Shown here one piece after another: positions 4,977 to 5,674 of a stretch of DNA of 5,674 bases (position 1 is its first letter; each line of letters starts with the position of its first letter). The stretch is from Trichodesmium sp. MAG_R04. GTDB lineage: Bacteria > Cyanobacteriota > Cyanobacteriia > Cyanobacteriales > Microcoleaceae. The notes under the pieces are model-generated. The model saw nothing but the letters and a program-made list of their open reading frames with translations. It searched no databases and was not told the DNA's origin. The position numbers and the translations under genes are program-made. Location: the NCBI GenBank assembly GCA_023356515.1, contig JAKQYG010000284.1:1-5674 (forward strand), written 5' to 3'.

Positions 4977-5674
4977 ATGAGCACAACAAACAACAATAGT
5001 GGAACTAAGAACATAGGAAAAAATTTCATTGAAGTGGTAGGAAAAGTCACCGAGACAGTGGGAGTATGCTTGTTAGCCCTAGATATGTTAGGGGTAGTAC
5101 CCACTGTGGAAGCAACTCAGCAAGAATCTTGCTCCCCACAGGTACAAGGCAATCCCTTACTTCCCTATGAAATTCCAGGAATTCACCCTTCCCCAGAAGA
5201 TAACCTCGCAGCGGTTTTAGAAGCTGAAGACAAAGCAAAAAAAGAGAAGGCTAAGAAAGGAAATCAAAAAGATTCAACGTCTCAGTCTGTTGCCAAAGAT
5301 AAAGAGTTGAATTGGCAGGAGAGCAATAATAGTAATCAGGCTAATGCGACTACAAGTTGTAAAAAATCAACAAATAAAAAGACCCAAACAAGTGTAAAAT
5401 CTGAGTCGGGAACTAAAGGAACTAAAACACTAAATTGGCAAGATTCTAGAAATAAAACTACTCAGCCATCTGCTGCCAAGTCCAAAGCGATGACTAATAA
5501 AACTACTCAGTTATCTGCTGCTAAGTCCAAAGCAGCAACTAATAAAACTACTCAGTTATCTGCTGCCAAGTCCAAAGCAGCAACTAATAAAACTACTCAG
5601 TTATCTGCTGCCAAGTCCAAAGCAGCAACTAATAAAACTACTCAGTTATCTGCTGCCAAGTCAAAAACAAATGA
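4977..5674 (+). CDS. Lys/Ser/Thr-rich tandem-repeat protein, probably disordered; runs off the window (3' partial)
   Basis: I do not recognise a family. The frame is open from ATG 4977 to the window end (232 complete codons), with AAGGAG at 4960-4965, 11 bases upstream, supporting the start. Residues about 24-47 (VTETVGVCLLALDMLGVVPTVEA) are moderately hydrophobic and end in a VEA-type sequence; a signal peptide or membrane-associated helix is possible but weak. Residues 84-158 are rich in Lys, Ser, Asn and Gln and contain LNWQES (111-116) and LNWQDS (152-157), which hold the only two Trp residues of the protein. From residue 159 a 15-residue unit, NKTTQLSAAKSKAAT, repeats five times. The sequence is basic and low-complexity, suggesting a flexible linker, nucleic-acid-binding or scaffold-like segment (inference). 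The shared Trp motif suggests a link to the coupling ATPase and JAMM protein. It has its own leader after a 443-base gap, so it is probably transcribed separately. Confidence 0.78.
   Translation, partial: MSTTNNNSGTKNIGKNFIEVVGKVTETVGVCLLALDMLGVVPTVEATQQESCSPQVQGNPLLPYEIPGIHPSPEDNLAAVLEAEDKAKKEKAKKGNQKDSTSQSVAKDKELNWQESNNSNQANATTSCKKSTNKKTQTSVKSESGTKGTKTLNWQDSRNKTTQPSAAKSKAMTNKTTQLSAAKSKAATNKTTQLSAAKSKAATNKTTQLSAAKSKAATNKTTQLSAAKSKTN
5451..5674 (+). repeat. 45-bp in-frame tandem repeat, five copies
   Basis: Units start at 5451, 5496, 5541, 5586 and 5631, each coding for about NKTTQLSAAKSKAAT. Units 3 and 4 are identical in DNA, unit 2 differs from them by one silent base, and unit 1 is the most diverged (CCA for TTA, GCGATG for GCAGCA). 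Unit 5 changes near its end (TCAAAAACAAAT) and is cut by the window edge, so it may be the last copy. Near-identity at the DNA level points to recent duplication or homogenisation, and copy number probably varies between strains. Confidence 0.92.

Noticed and set aside
5047..5238. 63-codon minus-strand frame under the repeat-protein gene
   Set aside because: It is fully antisense to the well-supported frame at 4977-5674, with no recognisable motif.
5451..5674. CRISPR array
   Set aside because: The 45-bp units are contiguous, with no spacers, and stay in frame with the protein, so this is a coding tandem repeat.

Overview
The window looks like a piece of a cyanobacterial accessory region, perhaps a plasmid or genomic island. 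It is AT-rich and carries repeats ending in CAGGACTTACGCA, a motif I associate from memory with filamentous cyanobacteria. It also encodes a conjugation-type ATPase. The taxonomic reading is an inference.

Layout, all genes on the + strand. Positions 1-89 are closed in all three + frames. Positions 90-668 encode what reads as only the C-terminal part of an E1-like (ThiF/MoeB superfamily) activating enzyme: the last helix of the adenylation domain plus a CxxC...CxxC zinc ribbon. Twenty-one bases later comes an 82-residue ubiquitin-like protein that already ends in Gly-Gly (690-938). Three bases after that comes an E2-like conjugating enzyme with an HPN motif and a candidate catalytic Cys (942-1475). 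A 444-base gap (1476-1919) holds a degenerate repeat element. It is followed by a JAMM/JAB isopeptidase with an intact HxHx7SxxD motif (1920-2807), then, four bases on, a VirD4/TraG-like coupling ATPase with no visible membrane segments (2812-4533). A second gap (4534-4976) holds a palindrome, a hairpin-rich stretch and a clean 90-bp MITE-like element with a 5-bp target duplication. Last is an open reading frame (4977 to the end of the window) for a Lys/Ser/Thr-rich, tandem-repeat, probably disordered protein, cut off by the window edge.

Together E1, ubiquitin-like protein (Ubl), E2 and JAMM peptidase form the parts list of a bacterial ubiquitin-like conjugation system, of the general kind predicted by comparative genomics and studied as BIL/Bub-type antiphage operons. 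Three things are unusual. The E1 is truncated or split in this window. The JAMM gene is tightly coupled to a soluble-looking VirD4/TraG ATPase. A short Trp motif, roughly [LIV]-x-W-[RQ]-[DE], recurs in the probably flexible termini of the JAMM protein, the ATPase and the repeat protein, with a shorter LNW form at the end of the E2. My working hypothesis, which is inference, is a Ubl-conjugation module physically linked to a DNA-transfer or secretion-like machine through shared docking motifs.
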